Shown piece after piece: positions 1 to 8,238 of a stretch of DNA of 64,000 nt. This DNA is from Nitrososphaerota archaeon (GTDB taxonomy: Archaea; Thermoproteota; Nitrososphaeria; Nitrososphaerales; Nitrosopumilaceae): NCBI GenBank assembly GCA_016872055.1, contig VHBH01000002.1, positions 1 to 64,000 of the forward strand, given 5' to 3'. Every line of letters begins with the position of its first letter. Positions within the stretch are counted from its first letter, which is position 1. The notes beneath the pieces are model-generated. The model saw nothing but the letters and a program-made list of their open reading frames with translations. It searched no databases and had not been told where the DNA came from. Both the position numbers and the translations under genes were made by a program.

Positions 1-47
1 GCTATTTCACTATTCTTTATTCTTCAACTTACTGGCAGACCACTAGT

Positions 48-1508
48 CTAAACGTCAAAATAAAGATAGAATTCATGCGGGTGAGGTCTAATAGAGATCT
101 CACGATGATCCTTTCTGCCTAATTCTATGATTTTATCAATTACATCATTAGAATAAATTGGATTGAGGAACTTGCGGTCACTTTCCAATTCGTCTATTGC
201 CTCGCCCAGATTTGCTGGAACCGTCTTGATTCCACGTTTCATCCTTTCCTCTTTTGTCATGTGGTAAATGTTCTCTAAAACTGGGTCACCTGGATCCATC
301 TTTTTCTTTATTCCATCTAGGCCTGCGGCCAATACTGCAGAGAAGACCAAATATGGGTTCGATGATGGGTCAGGAGCTCTGTATTCGAATCGTTTTAGAT
401 AGGCATATTTTTCTCCCCTGAAATGCTCTGGCACACGAATTGCAGCTGATCTGTTACTTGGACTCCACGCGATATACACTGGTGCCTCATAACCTGGGAC
501 CAGCCTGTGGTACGAGTTTGTAGATGGATTTGTTATGGCGCAGAGTGCCCTTGCGTGATTTAGGATTCCTCCGCAGAAATATCTGCCGATTTGGCTGATC
601 TCGTTTTTATCATCCTTATCGTAAAATGAGTTTCTGCCGTCCTTCCAGAGGCTGACGTTTGTGTGCATACCAGAGCCTGCATCCATGGATATGGGCTTGG
701 GCATCATGGTAGCTACTTTGCCGAACTTTTGTGCAATGTTCTTAACGACATACTTGTATGTCTGCGCACCATCTGCAGCATTTGTCATGTAATCATATTT
801 GATATCGATTTCACACTGTCCCGCAGTTGCCACTTCGTGATGGTGATTGTCGCACAAAATTCCAAAGTGTTCATTTAGAACATCGACGCATTCGTTTCTA
901 AATTCTGTTAGCGTGTCTGATGGTGTGCTTGGATAGTAACCTTCTTGCAATCCCATTGGATAGCCAGTTCCTTCCTGACTCCACGGTGCTTCCTTGGATT
1001 CTATGGAATAGGACTGACCCTTGTATGGAGTCAGAACATCCCAATGAACTTTGTCAAATACGAAAAACTCTACTTCTGGGCCCCAATAGCTAAAATCAAA
1101 ACCCTGTGTCTTGAGGTATTCCTCTGCCTTTTGCGAAATTGCTCTTGGATCGCGCTCTAGTCTTCCCCTACCTTTTCCCCAATACACATCACAGATTAGT
1201 CGCGCTGTCTTTTTTTCAGTGACCCATGGAATTACAGCAAATGTGTTCGGGTCTGGCTTGAGGACCAGATCTGAATCATCAACACTGGTAAATCCAACAA
1301 TGGACGAGCCGTCGAGCTTTGGCAGACCATCCCTCATTTGGTCCGGGGTAAATGTATCTGCGGAAATTGTCGTGTGGTGATATCTTCCAACTAGACTTGA
1401 AAATTGTAAATCGATGAATCTAATATTTTCGTGCTTTATTTTTGAAAAAACCTCGTCAGGGGAATACTTGACTTGAGTTGTTTCGCCGTGAAATACTTTG
1501 TATGGCAA
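48..1508 (-). CDS. glnA: glutamine synthetase, type I
   Basis: The enzyme makes glutamine from glutamate, ammonium and ATP, the main entry of ammonium into biomass in an ammonia oxidiser. The 486-residue length is normal for GSI. Visible motifs are MDAGSGMHTN (ATP and glutamate loop) and the SPSNRSAAIRVP stretch, with the expected N-terminal beta-grasp domain. The late segment with MTKEERMKRGIK resembles the GSI-alpha group, and no NLYDLPP-type adenylylation tyrosine site is seen, so covalent control by an adenylyltransferase is unlikely. The gene is transcribed away from the GINS gene. The ATG at 1508 gives the full-length N-terminus. Confidence 0.97.
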   Translation of the reverse strand: MPYKVFHGETTQVKYSPDEVFSKIKHENIRFIDLQFSSLVGRYHHTTISADTFTPDQMRDGLPKLDGSSIVGFTSVDDSDLVLKPDPNTFAVIPWVTEKKTARLICDVYWGKGRGRLERDPRAISQKAEEYLKTQGFDFSYWGPEVEFFVFDKVHWDVLTPYKGQSYSIESKEAPWSQEGTGYPMGLQEGYYPSTPSDTLTEFRNECVDVLNEHFGILCDNHHHEVATAGQCEIDIKYDYMTNAADGAQTYKYVVKNIAQKFGKVATMMPKPISMDAGSGMHTNVSLWKDGRNSFYDKDDKNEISQIGRYFCGGILNHARALCAITNPSTNSYHRLVPGYEAPVYIAWSPSNRSAAIRVPEHFRGEKYAYLKRFEYRAPDPSSNPYLVFSAVLAAGLDGIKKKMDPGDPVLENIYHMTKEERMKRGIKTVPANLGEAIDELESDRKFLNPIYSNDVIDKIIELGRKDHREISIRPHPHEFYLYFDV

Positions 1509-1659
1509 TTTGCTCCCTCAGATTTCAATCGGATGCGCCTTGGATTTAAGGCTTAATTTTTGGCTTTTCTGAGGGTAATGTCTGTCTGACTAACCAAAAC
1601 AGCAAAAACAGGAATGAAAAGTTATGAACCTAAATATCCTAATGGGCCCTAGATAACAA
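1509..1659. promoter_or_regulatory. divergent glnA / GINS promoter region with 8-bp inverted repeat
   Basis: This 151-base gap must hold the promoters of two divergent genes. CCCTCAGA at 1515-1522 is mirrored by TCTGAGGG at 1568-1575, leaving a 45-base interval. On the glnA strand the near arm reads TCTGAGGG just upstream of the start, so it may simply be a ribosome-binding stretch. A role as nitrogen operator is a guess. Confidence 0.3.
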
Positions 1660-2211
1660 ATGTCGGAAGCAAAAAAAATTGATCTAAACCTGTTGTATTC
1701 CACACTGGTTCGGGAAATAGAAAATGACACAGTGCAGGAACTAGAGCCGCAATTTTATAGAAATCTCTCTGGATACCTTGGCAAGCTAAAAAGCGAAGGA
1801 TATGATGGAATTGAAAGCAAGATCAAAGCCCGACTCGTAGATATGATTACCAATATAGTGACACTATTAGTCAAGACTAGAATAAGCAAGGTAAGCCATG
1901 GGGGCTTGAACCTGACTAATCTATTAGATGAGGAAAAATACATCATTGAATCAGCGCAGGACCAGCTGGAGCGAAAAGAGATGATTTTGTCTGCAACGCT
2001 GAACGGCAGGACCAAATTATTAGAATCTGTGTCAAAAAAACACAAGACCAAGCCAGTGTCTGTTAGGTTTCTCAAGGACTTCGACCAGTTTGTGGGTGCT
2101 GACTTTACCAAATATGGCCCGTACAAGGCAGAGGAAATTGCAATAATTCCAAACGAGAATGCCCAGGCACTCATTGCCAAGAACATCACAATAAAGATAA
2201 GCGTGGACTAA
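1660..2211 (+). CDS. GINS complex subunit (Gins51/Sld5-like)
   Basis: GINS links the MCM helicase to primase and polymerase at the archaeal replication fork. The 183-residue protein has an alpha-helical A domain (roughly residues 1-115) followed by a short beta-rich B domain (roughly 130-180) with VRFLKDFDQFVG and a YGPYKAEEIAIIP stretch typical of the family. The A-then-B order points to the Gins51 (Sld5/Psf1) type rather than Gins23. Its stop codon overlaps the ATG of the next gene (TAATG), so the two are probably cotranscribed. Confidence 0.85.
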   Translation: MSEAKKIDLNLLYSTLVREIENDTVQELEPQFYRNLSGYLGKLKSEGYDGIESKIKARLVDMITNIVTLLVKTRISKVSHGGLNLTNLLDEEKYIIESAQDQLERKEMILSATLNGRTKLLESVSKKHKTKPVSVRFLKDFDQFVGADFTKYGPYKAEEIAIIPNENAQALIAKNITIKISVD

Positions 2212-2486
2212 TGTCGCACATAGACGTAGACGTAATTGACTTTGTTTTACTGACTGTGTATCCTGTTGCCGCGCTCTTTGTAATAGAAATGATATTTCGC
2301 GTAATCAAGCTCAAAAATTGGATCAAGCTTGCATCGCAGGCTATGGTATCAATTGGGTTTGGGGTCGCGTATATTACGTTAATTACTGCCCACTGGCTTA
2401 CTGCGTTTGTTTTGTTTGCGCTAGCTGCTGCGTTATTGTATCAGGCAAGACTATCCAAAATAAAACCGGGCAAGTCAATATACTAG
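2211..2486 (+). CDS. small membrane protein, unknown function
   Basis: A 91-residue protein with about three hydrophobic helices (near residues 8-28, 37-58 and 62-80) separated by short basic loops such as RVIKLKNWIK; the tail is basic. I recognise no family. It starts inside the stop codon of the GINS gene and is therefore likely translated with it, but nothing in its sequence suggests a replication role; it may just share the promoter. Confidence 0.7.
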   Translation: MSHIDVDVIDFVLLTVYPVAALFVIEMIFRVIKLKNWIKLASQAMVSIGFGVAYITLITAHWLTAFVLFALAAALLYQARLSKIKPGKSIY

Positions 2487-2568
2487 ATTTCATTTATAGG
2501 CTAAAATGGAAAATAATGGAAGTTTTTTCAAAAATTAGTTCTGAAAAATGAACAAAGAATTAAAACAA

Positions 2569-2775
2569 TTATTTTCCAAATATTGTAGAGAAAAAACCCT
2601 TTTTTTGGCGGATTATCTTTTTTTCACCAAAGCGTTTTGCGCGAATTGAGTCAAGCTTGACACATCTATGCTCTTCTGGAAGTCGGTGCTCTGCGCAAAA
2701 CTCATCTTTGCAGTAATTACACTCAAAGGGGAGGTCTGTCTCGTTTCCGCAATAAGTGCAATTTACTTTCTTCAT
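2569..2775 (-). CDS. AN1-type zinc finger protein
   Basis: This 68-residue protein carries an AN1 zinc finger over residues 6-38: C-x2-C-x9-C-x2-C-x4-C-x2-H-x5-H-x-C, all eight metal ligands present. A basic tail with FGEKKIIRQKKGFF follows. AN1 fingers in archaea are short stand-alone proteins of unknown role; in eukaryotes the domain occurs in stress- and ubiquitin-linked proteins. The gene is convergent with the preceding membrane protein gene. Confidence 0.85.
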   Translation of the reverse strand: MKKVNCTYCGNETDLPFECNYCKDEFCAEHRLPEEHRCVKLDSIRAKRFGEKKIIRQKKGFFSTIFGK

Positions 2776-2840
2776 GATGCTATTATTGTGGAACTTCTAA
2801 TAAACTAAAAACATAAAACAATCATCCAGAAAATGGTATC

Positions 2841-3581
2841 ATGCTTGAAGGTAAAGTTGCTATTATTACTGGTGCATCTAGCGGAATAGGCGAGGCAACC
2901 GCTCGGGCACTCTCAAAGGCAGGCGCCAAGGTAGCAATTGGTGCGCGCAGAACAGACAGGTTAGAGCAGATAAAATCACAAATTGAAAAGGACGGCGGCG
3001 AGGTCTTTATGCAAAAACTTGATGTGACAAAAAAGGTAGACTGCGATTCCTTTGTAGATGCGGTGATACAAAAATGGGGAACAGTCGATATCTTGGTTAA
3101 CAATGCTGGCTTGATGCCTCTTAGCTTTTTTAAAAACTTGAAAGTCTCTGAATGGGATCAGATGGTTGACGTCAACATCAAGGGTGTATTGTATTGCACG
3201 GGTGCTGTGATTCCGCATTTGGTTGCAAAAAAGTCCGGCCACATTGTGAATCTGTCATCGGTTGCCGGAAGAATTGTATTTCCTGCTGGATCGGTTTATT
3301 GCGCAACAAAACACGCGGTTGCTGCGTTCTCTGAAGGATTAAGGCAAGAGTTTAGTATCAGGTACAACATTCGCGTTACTTCCATAGAGCCAGGGGTTGT
3401 TGCAACAGAGCTCAACGACACCATTACCGATGAGTCTTTGAAGGGATTTGTCGAATCAGCTAAGAAAATGGTCGCACTACAGGCAGAAGATATTGCAAAT
3501 GCTATATTATTTGCAGTCGAGTCACCACCACACATGAATGTCAATGAAATTTTGATTAGGCCCACCACGCAAGAACGATAA
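2841..3581 (+). CDS. short-chain dehydrogenase/reductase (SDR)
   Basis: NAD(P)-dependent oxidoreductase of the classical SDR family, 246 residues. The cofactor loop TGASSGIG lies near residue 10, a basic GARR at about 35 favours NADP(H), NNAG is near residue 88, and the catalytic Ser (LSSVAG) and YCATK tetrad residues are near 140 and 153. Closest in type to the YdfG-like group acting on small hydroxy acids or 3-hydroxypropionate-like substrates, but the substrate cannot be read from sequence. Monocistronic. Confidence 0.88.
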   Translation: MLEGKVAIITGASSGIGEATARALSKAGAKVAIGARRTDRLEQIKSQIEKDGGEVFMQKLDVTKKVDCDSFVDAVIQKWGTVDILVNNAGLMPLSFFKNLKVSEWDQMVDVNIKGVLYCTGAVIPHLVAKKSGHIVNLSSVAGRIVFPAGSVYCATKHAVAAFSEGLRQEFSIRYNIRVTSIEPGVVATELNDTITDESLKGFVESAKKMVALQAEDIANAILFAVESPPHMNVNEILIRPTTQER

Positions 3582-3742
3582 AGTAACAAATTCTCATATT
3601 AGGCGGCGGATTTTGGGGATGAGCAGTTGCCAACAAAATTCGTATAATTTGTTTGATTGTTCCATTATGTTGTAGACAAAAAAGACTATTTCTTGATGGA
3701 CTTGGTTGAAGCATTAACATCAAAAGAGTTTACTGAGAATGG

Positions 3743-3952
3743 CTATGATTCTTTTGTCTTTTCTCTACTCATGTGGCCAAGCAGTGCCTTGAGATCAGAG
3801 CTGACATTGTCTACATTCTTCATAAAATCTAGCTTTTCTGTGATGGTTCTCTTGAAGTCTTCTACCTCTGTTTCTATTCGTAGTTTTTCTTGGCAGTCTA
3901 GGTGATCTTGATCAGTGCCTGAGATCTTTTTGCAAATAGAGCAGATTTTCAT
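3743..3952 (-). CDS. small zinc-binding protein with coiled-coil tail
   Basis: A 69-residue protein starting MKICSICKK. Cys at 4 and 7 and a following HLDC make a possible Cys3His zinc site, then a charged helical segment (about residues 22-60) likely forms a coiled coil. Family unknown. It stands alone between the SDR gene and tRNA-Pro, convergent with the SDR gene. Confidence 0.6.
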   Translation of the reverse strand: MKICSICKKISGTDQDHLDCQEKLRIETEVEDFKRTITEKLDFMKNVDNVSSDLKALLGHMSREKTKES

Positions 3953-4008
3953 CTGTTATTGGTGGTATCGTCAGGATTTAATTATTTCACGTCTTGCCTA
4001 GCTTTTTA

Positions 4009-4083
4009 GGGGCCGTAGTCCAGCTTGGTTAAGATGCTAGCCTGGGGTGCTAGAGATCGTGAGTTCAAATCTCACCGGCCCCA
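4009..4083 (+). tRNA. tRNA-Pro (GGG)
   Basis: The cloverleaf folds completely: acceptor GGGGCCG pairs with CGGCCCC, anticodon stem CTAGC/GCTAG, loop CTGGGGT giving anticodon GGG, T-stem GTGAG/CTCAC with TTCAAAT loop. The discriminator is A. CCA is not encoded; instead T6 (4084-4089) follows directly, a likely archaeal terminator. No intron. Confidence 0.95.
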
Positions 4084-4089
4084 TTTTTT
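4084..4089 (+). terminator. oligo-T terminator after tRNA-Pro
   Basis: Six T residues begin one base after the discriminator, as expected for archaeal RNA polymerase termination. Confidence 0.5.
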
Positions 4090-4109
4090 GTAAAAATTTC
4101 AACTTTCTA

Positions 4110-4455
4110 TCGTTTACGTCCATTCCGAACAACATATTGGGTAATAGCTATACAATGGTACATCTAACAGGCGTTTGAGGTTATCGCCAACATGCCTACC
4201 GGAGTTGAACTTTTGTTAGATGTACAACTACTTCATCATTGAGATTTTTCACGTATGAAAATCTAAGATCCTTAGATTCCACTATACTAGACAAATCCTT
4301 GATATGAGACTGCCACGTACGCTAAACTGGTCTTTCACAGCTTGATATCAGATGTCTCTAGAACATCAGCCAGTTTTGGAAATCTACCAAAAATTTCTCT
4401 AAATCTGTGGAAATGGAATCAGCTTCATTACCAGCGAGCTGCTATGTTATGATTA
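4110..4455 (-). pseudogene. decayed coding remnant next to tRNA-Pro
   Basis: Conceptual minus-strand translation gives long protein-like stretches broken by stops and at least one frame change: from about 4455 the frame reads AGNEADSISTDLEKFLVDFQ, then a stop, later WQSHIKDLSSIVESKDLRFS and NLNDEVVVHL in the same frame; after a shift another frame gives NSGRHVGDNLKRLLDVPLYS and ends near 4110. Codon use in these stretches looks coding. I cannot name the family. Lying just downstream of a tRNA 3' end, it could be the relic of an integrated element, but no integrase motif is recognisable. This explains most of the 480-base gap between the tRNA and the kinase gene. Confidence 0.4.
4158..4225. 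repeat. 12-bp perfect inverted repeat
   Basis: GTACATCTAACA at 4158-4169 is perfectly mirrored by TGTTAGATGTAC at 4214-4225 with a 44-base interval. It lies within the decayed region after tRNA-Pro. It may be a transcript hairpin or a leftover of a mobile element; no direct repeats flank it that I can see. Confidence 0.5.
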
Positions 4456-4563
4456 CCTGACTAATGATTAGTACGGATTTTTTATAATTGGTAGATTATA
4501 TTTTTCTACTTAATCAATTACTTTGGCTAATTTCAAGTCTTTTTTGAGATTTTTGTGCAGCTC

Positions 4564-5322
4564 TCAAACCAACTTGAGAACTCCTAGTACATCATCAAAG
4601 CTCTGCCTAGTTCTTTTTTCCTTGTAATCTCGCAAAGCAGAAATAATTTTTTGCTTTGGTGGTAGCTTGTAAATTCTATTTACCATTTTTGTAAGACCCG
4701 AGCCAATCAGGATTGCTTGGGAAGCTGACGTAACATTAGATGTCTTACGGTCTAAACTGGCACTTTCAAAGTCGATCATAGTAATACTTTTACCTATAAT
4801 GACATGCTTTGTTATGTTGCTCAATTCCCCATGGTCAAGACCAGCCTCGTCTAATTTGTAACAGTCAGTCAGAACTTTTTTTATGACATCTTTTAGCTTT
4901 GTAGCACTTCCCTTACCCTTTAGCTCGGCAACCCAGTCGTAGATTTTGACACCAGACAAAAACTCCATTACGACAAAATTCTTGCCGCTAGCTATTAGTT
5001 TGGGCCCTACGCCTACCTTGTTTGCAGCCCCTAGCAATATGGTTTCATTTTTCATGTCTCTTCTTGGCGAATCTGTTCTGCGGATTTTGAGTGCGACTTT
5101 TTTTGTACCTATCTTGGCCAAGACCACAATTCCTGCATAGCCCTTGCCCAATACACAAATCTTATCGAGTGTCATTGGACCCTCAAATGACACTCCGTCT
5201 ATGCCTAGACTCTTGAGCTCCTTTGCCCTTGATTGGAGCTGAGCCCTAGTCGCCCTTGGATATCCAAGTATTGCAGAATATGGTTCCTTGACTAGATCAC
5301 TTATTGGAAAAAATTGTCTCAT
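4564..5322 (-). CDS. predicted serine/threonine protein kinase (COG2112 type)
   Basis: Small protein kinase-fold protein, about 252 residues from the ATG at 5322 (an in-frame ATG at 5376 would lengthen the overlap with the CCA gene and looks less likely). The glycine-rich loop GKGYAG, the lysine in VALKIRR and a helix-C Glu (NETILL) are present. The catalytic loop reads LDHGELSN, with HGE where typical kinases have HRD or HGD, and the metal-binding motif is IDFES in place of DFG. These variants are, as I recall, usual in this archaeal family. It overlaps the end of the CCA-adding enzyme gene by 26 bases, so it sits in a tRNA-processing operon. The substrate is unknown. Confidence 0.8.
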   Translation of the reverse strand: MRQFFPISDLVKEPYSAILGYPRATRAQLQSRAKELKSLGIDGVSFEGPMTLDKICVLGKGYAGIVVLAKIGTKKVALKIRRTDSPRRDMKNETILLGAANKVGVGPKLIASGKNFVVMEFLSGVKIYDWVAELKGKGSATKLKDVIKKVLTDCYKLDEAGLDHGELSNITKHVIIGKSITMIDFESASLDRKTSNVTSASQAILIGSGLTKMVNRIYKLPPKQKIISALRDYKEKRTRQSFDDVLGVLKLV

Positions 5323-6625
5323 CCGTTGAGACGAGTTCCCGTGCAGCCTCTTTAATGGATTTGCCTTTTGCGGCACTTGCAGTTATGATTTTAAATTTTT
5401 TAATCTCTGATTTTAGGCCAGCAGGAACTCCGGATTTTTCTATGTTGTACTGGATGAGTAATTTTAGGAATTTTTGCGCATCTGTATTTTGTCTTTTCTG
5501 GAGAGAGCAAACCTGCCCATCATCATTAATCCACATTGCCAGGCTTTTCTTTTTATTTGCAGCAATGAATTTTTCCACATGTTCTGATACAAAGAACTCT
5601 GGCCCGAGCCGTGTCTTCAGATTATCCAGCTTTTTTGATTGTAATAAAAACAACAAAGATGCAATATTATTCTCAGATATGGTAGCGGATCTCTTTAACA
5701 CGGAGAACCCTGCCTGATTCATTTGTGTGGCAAGAGATGTTGCAGCTCGCTTTATCTGGCCCCAGATGATATCTGGACTTCGTGGCTTGTACCTAAATGA
5801 TAAAACCAGAACATTTTTTGTGTCCATCTTAGCGCTTTTCCTCTTTATTGTGAAAAATGATAAGGCCGGCTTGCGCAAAAATGACCGTGCAGCTAGAACA
5901 AACCTTCCAATATTTTCATTAGATATTGCGGCTCCAAGATTTCTGTTCTCATCAATTGGATCAATTATGACAATCTTCGTATCAAACCGCTTTGTTGTTT
6001 TTCCGATTACCTGACCTGCCTTTAGCCGCGAAATTTCCTTTAATACATTTTCAAGTGAACCGAAATTCAGAACTAGAACCTCTGCCACATAGCCAGAAAA
6101 ACCCTGCTTGGCAATCTCAGCACCATAGATGTCGTTTGCCTTCAAGAAAGACTTTAGCAGTCTTACCTCGTTTTTCATTGTGTCAGTTAACGATTTTATC
6201 ATGAATTTTGTGTGAAATGGGGACCTGTCTGCTGAGCTCTTCCAGGAACCTTTCTCTACGTCATAACAAGGAACCACGTTTACCTTGGTGTCACGAATTT
6301 GCGCTTCCACGAAAGGGTGCTCGGCGTATCTAACATAGGGCTTGAATTGTTTTAGTGCCGTAAATCCAATTTTTTTACCAATCTCTATGAATTCTTTTTC
6401 TGAAGTATCGGAATGAAATTTTACAAAAATATCAATATCTGCTCTTTTTGGAAGCCAAGTTCCCTTGGCATAAGAGCCAACAATCTCTATTCCAGTTACC
6501 TGGGAATACTTGGATGCCTCCTTTTGTACTAACTTGACTGACTGCTCCACAATTACGTCCTTTAGCTTTTGCAGCTTCTCTGATGGAATGGTATACTTTT
6601 CTGCCCGTTTTAGAATATGGTTCAT
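5297..6625 (-). CDS. cca: CCA-adding tRNA nucleotidyltransferase, archaeal class I
   Basis: Adds or repairs the 3'-terminal CCA of tRNAs, essential here because none of the three tRNA genes in the window encodes CCA. The 442-residue length fits the archaeal class I enzyme. The polymerase-beta motif GSYAKGTWLPKRADIDIFVKF near residue 50 carries GS and the catalytic DxD; the tRNA-binding central and tail domains follow. The start overlaps the end of thpR by 4 bases (6622-6625) and the 3' end overlaps the kinase gene, giving a three-gene operon thpR-cca-kinase. Confidence 0.93.
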   Translation of the reverse strand: MNHILKRAEKYTIPSEKLQKLKDVIVEQSVKLVQKEASKYSQVTGIEIVGSYAKGTWLPKRADIDIFVKFHSDTSEKEFIEIGKKIGFTALKQFKPYVRYAEHPFVEAQIRDTKVNVVPCYDVEKGSWKSSADRSPFHTKFMIKSLTDTMKNEVRLLKSFLKANDIYGAEIAKQGFSGYVAEVLVLNFGSLENVLKEISRLKAGQVIGKTTKRFDTKIVIIDPIDENRNLGAAISNENIGRFVLAARSFLRKPALSFFTIKRKSAKMDTKNVLVLSFRYKPRSPDIIWGQIKRAATSLATQMNQAGFSVLKRSATISENNIASLLFLLQSKKLDNLKTRLGPEFFVSEHVEKFIAANKKKSLAMWINDDGQVCSLQKRQNTDAQKFLKLLIQYNIEKSGVPAGLKSEIKKFKIITASAAKGKSIKEAARELVSTDETIFSNK

Positions 6626-7158
6626 TTTGCGTTTATTACTCCTATATCAGAATAGATTGGTCCGCTAGGTGTAAGAACGCTTTGCTTGAACTTGATGGAA
6701 GAGACCTTTTGAGCGCCGAATTTCACAGAGGAGTATTTTGAGATTTGTGATGTAATGTCGCCTGTCTTGTTTTTTATTCTAAATATGGTAGCATGTGGCT
6801 TGAATGGCTTGTCTGATTTGAAACCCAGTGGAGCTAGCTTTTCCTCTACTAGTTTGGCAAGCTCGACAAGTTTTTCCCCTCCTTGGTCTAGACCGATCCA
6901 GATTACTCGCGGAAACTTGGGCTTTGGAAAAGCACCTACTCCAATAAATCCAATATCAAATGAGGAAAACTGGATTGTATCCAGCTGAGCTTGAACCTTT
7001 TTTGCCATTTCTTCTGTTATTTCTCCTAGAAAGATTAGTGTAAAGTGTATATTATGAATTTCAACTGGCTTTGCAGAAATTTTAATTTCAGATTGTACAT
7101 TTCTGATTGAATCCAAAACCGTATCATCAGTAATCTCTACTGCAACAAATGTTCGCAT
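6622..7158 (-). CDS. thpR: RNA 2',3'-cyclic phosphodiesterase (2'-5' RNA ligase family)
   Basis: Two-histidine phosphoesterase that opens 2',3'-cyclic phosphates on RNA ends. Both HxT/S motifs are visible: HFTLIF near residue 40 and HATIFR near 130. From the ATG at 7158 (MRTFVAVEI, the usual N-terminus) it has 178 residues; the upstream ATG at 7170 adds only four residues. First gene of the operon with cca and the kinase; divergent from the UPF0200 gene. Confidence 0.9.
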   Translation of the reverse strand: MRTFVAVEITDDTVLDSIRNVQSEIKISAKPVEIHNIHFTLIFLGEITEEMAKKVQAQLDTIQFSSFDIGFIGVGAFPKPKFPRVIWIGLDQGGEKLVELAKLVEEKLAPLGFKSDKPFKPHATIFRIKNKTGDITSQISKYSSVKFGAQKVSSIKFKQSVLTPSGPIYSDIGVINAK

Positions 7159-7230
7159 TTGAGAAATCACATCTTTGTCTTTTTAATGGCTTGCGGTAAA
7201 TTCAATACTCAGGCACAAAAAACATTAGTC

Positions 7231-7779
7231 ATGACAAAGCTGATTGTGTGCCTGACTGGTATGCCTGGCGCAGGAAAATCTACAATTTCTGCTGGCCTGC
7301 AAAAAAAGGGATTTACTAGCATAAACATGGGTGATGCAGTACGTGCAGAGGCAAGAAGGTGTAACCTAGAGCCAACTGGTCAAAACTTGGGAAAACTCAT
7401 GCTGGAGTTGCGAGAAAAAAATGGCCAAGGTGCAGTGGCGGAATTAATCAAGGATCAAATTGTAAATTCTAAATCCGACGTTGTATTAATTGACGGCGTA
7501 CGTTCCAATGCGGAAATCGAGGTACTAAAAAAAATTACCACCGTAAAATTATTGGCAGTACACGCATCAACTGACACTCGTTACACCTTTCTGTCTTTAA
7601 GACACAGATCCGATGATCCACAAAGCAGGCAAAGCTTTGATGAGCGAGACAACAGGGAGATAGGAGTTGGAATATCAGCTTCTATTGCGCTCGCTGATGA
7701 GACACTATCTAACAACAATCTTACAGTCGATCAGCTAATTGAGACAGCTTATCAAATCATTTCCAAGTGGCTTGCATGA
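7231..7779 (+). CDS. UPF0200 P-loop nucleotide kinase-like protein
   Basis: About 182 residues with a P-loop GMPGAGKS near the N-terminus, NMGDAVR, a Walker B-like LIDGVRS, and a lid-like region with RHRSDDP. It resembles dephospho-CoA kinase or adenylate kinase folds and matches the archaeal UPF0200 family, whose substrate is not established to my knowledge. The ATG at 7231 is chosen over an upstream in-frame ATG at 7159 because it begins directly at the conserved beta-strand before the P-loop. Its stop overlaps the next start (ATGA). Confidence 0.85.
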   Translation: MTKLIVCLTGMPGAGKSTISAGLQKKGFTSINMGDAVRAEARRCNLEPTGQNLGKLMLELREKNGQGAVAELIKDQIVNSKSDVVLIDGVRSNAEIEVLKKITTVKLLAVHASTDTRYTFLSLRHRSDDPQSRQSFDERDNREIGVGISASIALADETLSNNNLTVDQLIETAYQIISKWLA

Positions 7780-8165
7780 TCCCTCTAGTTGACTGCAAAA
7801 TAGAATTAGTCTGTTCCATTAATCCATCAGAAGATCCTACCAAAATAGAGCAAGCAATATCCAATATTTTGGATAATGCAGAGATTAAGGTAAGTAAATA
7901 CTCGTTACAGGCAACAGCAAAAGAGCTTGAATCACTATCAAAAATTCATGAATCAATATCAAATCACAACACCAAAAAGATCTATTATCGAATACTAAAC
8001 GAAAATCTAGAGGGAAACTCTACTTGGTTTTACCTAAACAAGCAAGCAGCCTTTACAAATAATGTTGCAGTATGTGAGCATGATGATGAATCTCCTTTGG
8101 GTCCAATCAAGATTATTTTGTCATCGAAGAATATAGAGCGCGTAATAGAGTGGCTTATCTCTTAG
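7776..8165 (+). CDS. UPF0201 family protein
   Basis: About 129 residues, starting at the ATG at 7776 that overlaps the TGA of the UPF0200 gene. The sequence has CKIELVCSINPSEDPTKIEQAI at the start and a QAAFTNNVAVCEHDDESPLGPI stretch characteristic of UPF0201, a family described as having an RNA-binding-like ferredoxin fold. As I recall, the two families are fused into a single protein in Archaeoglobus, which supports a shared function. The precise role is unknown. Confidence 0.8.
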   Translation: MIPLVDCKIELVCSINPSEDPTKIEQAISNILDNAEIKVSKYSLQATAKELESLSKIHESISNHNTKKIYYRILNENLEGNSTWFYLNKQAAFTNNVAVCEHDDESPLGPIKIILSSKNIERVIEWLIS

Positions 8166-8238
8166 TCAGTTTTTTTCCCTATTTGCTCAATTGGATTTGT
8201 TTTCTGATTTTTTATGATTTTACCATTATCTGTGCCTG

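Noticed and set aside
1515-1575. 8-bp inverted repeat as a glnA operator
   Set aside because: One arm overlaps a likely ribosome-binding stretch, and an 8-base match 45 bases apart is not strong enough; kept only as a low-confidence note.
1755-2189. 144-codon minus-strand frame over the GINS gene
   Set aside because: Shadow of a well-supported GINS reading frame.
5323-5376. Longer N-terminus for the kinase from the ATG at 5376
   Set aside because: It would deepen the overlap with cca to 80 bases; the extra residues are basic and unlike the family start.
7159-7230. Longer N-terminus for the UPF0200 protein
   Set aside because: The family begins a few residues before the P-loop, matching the ATG at 7231.
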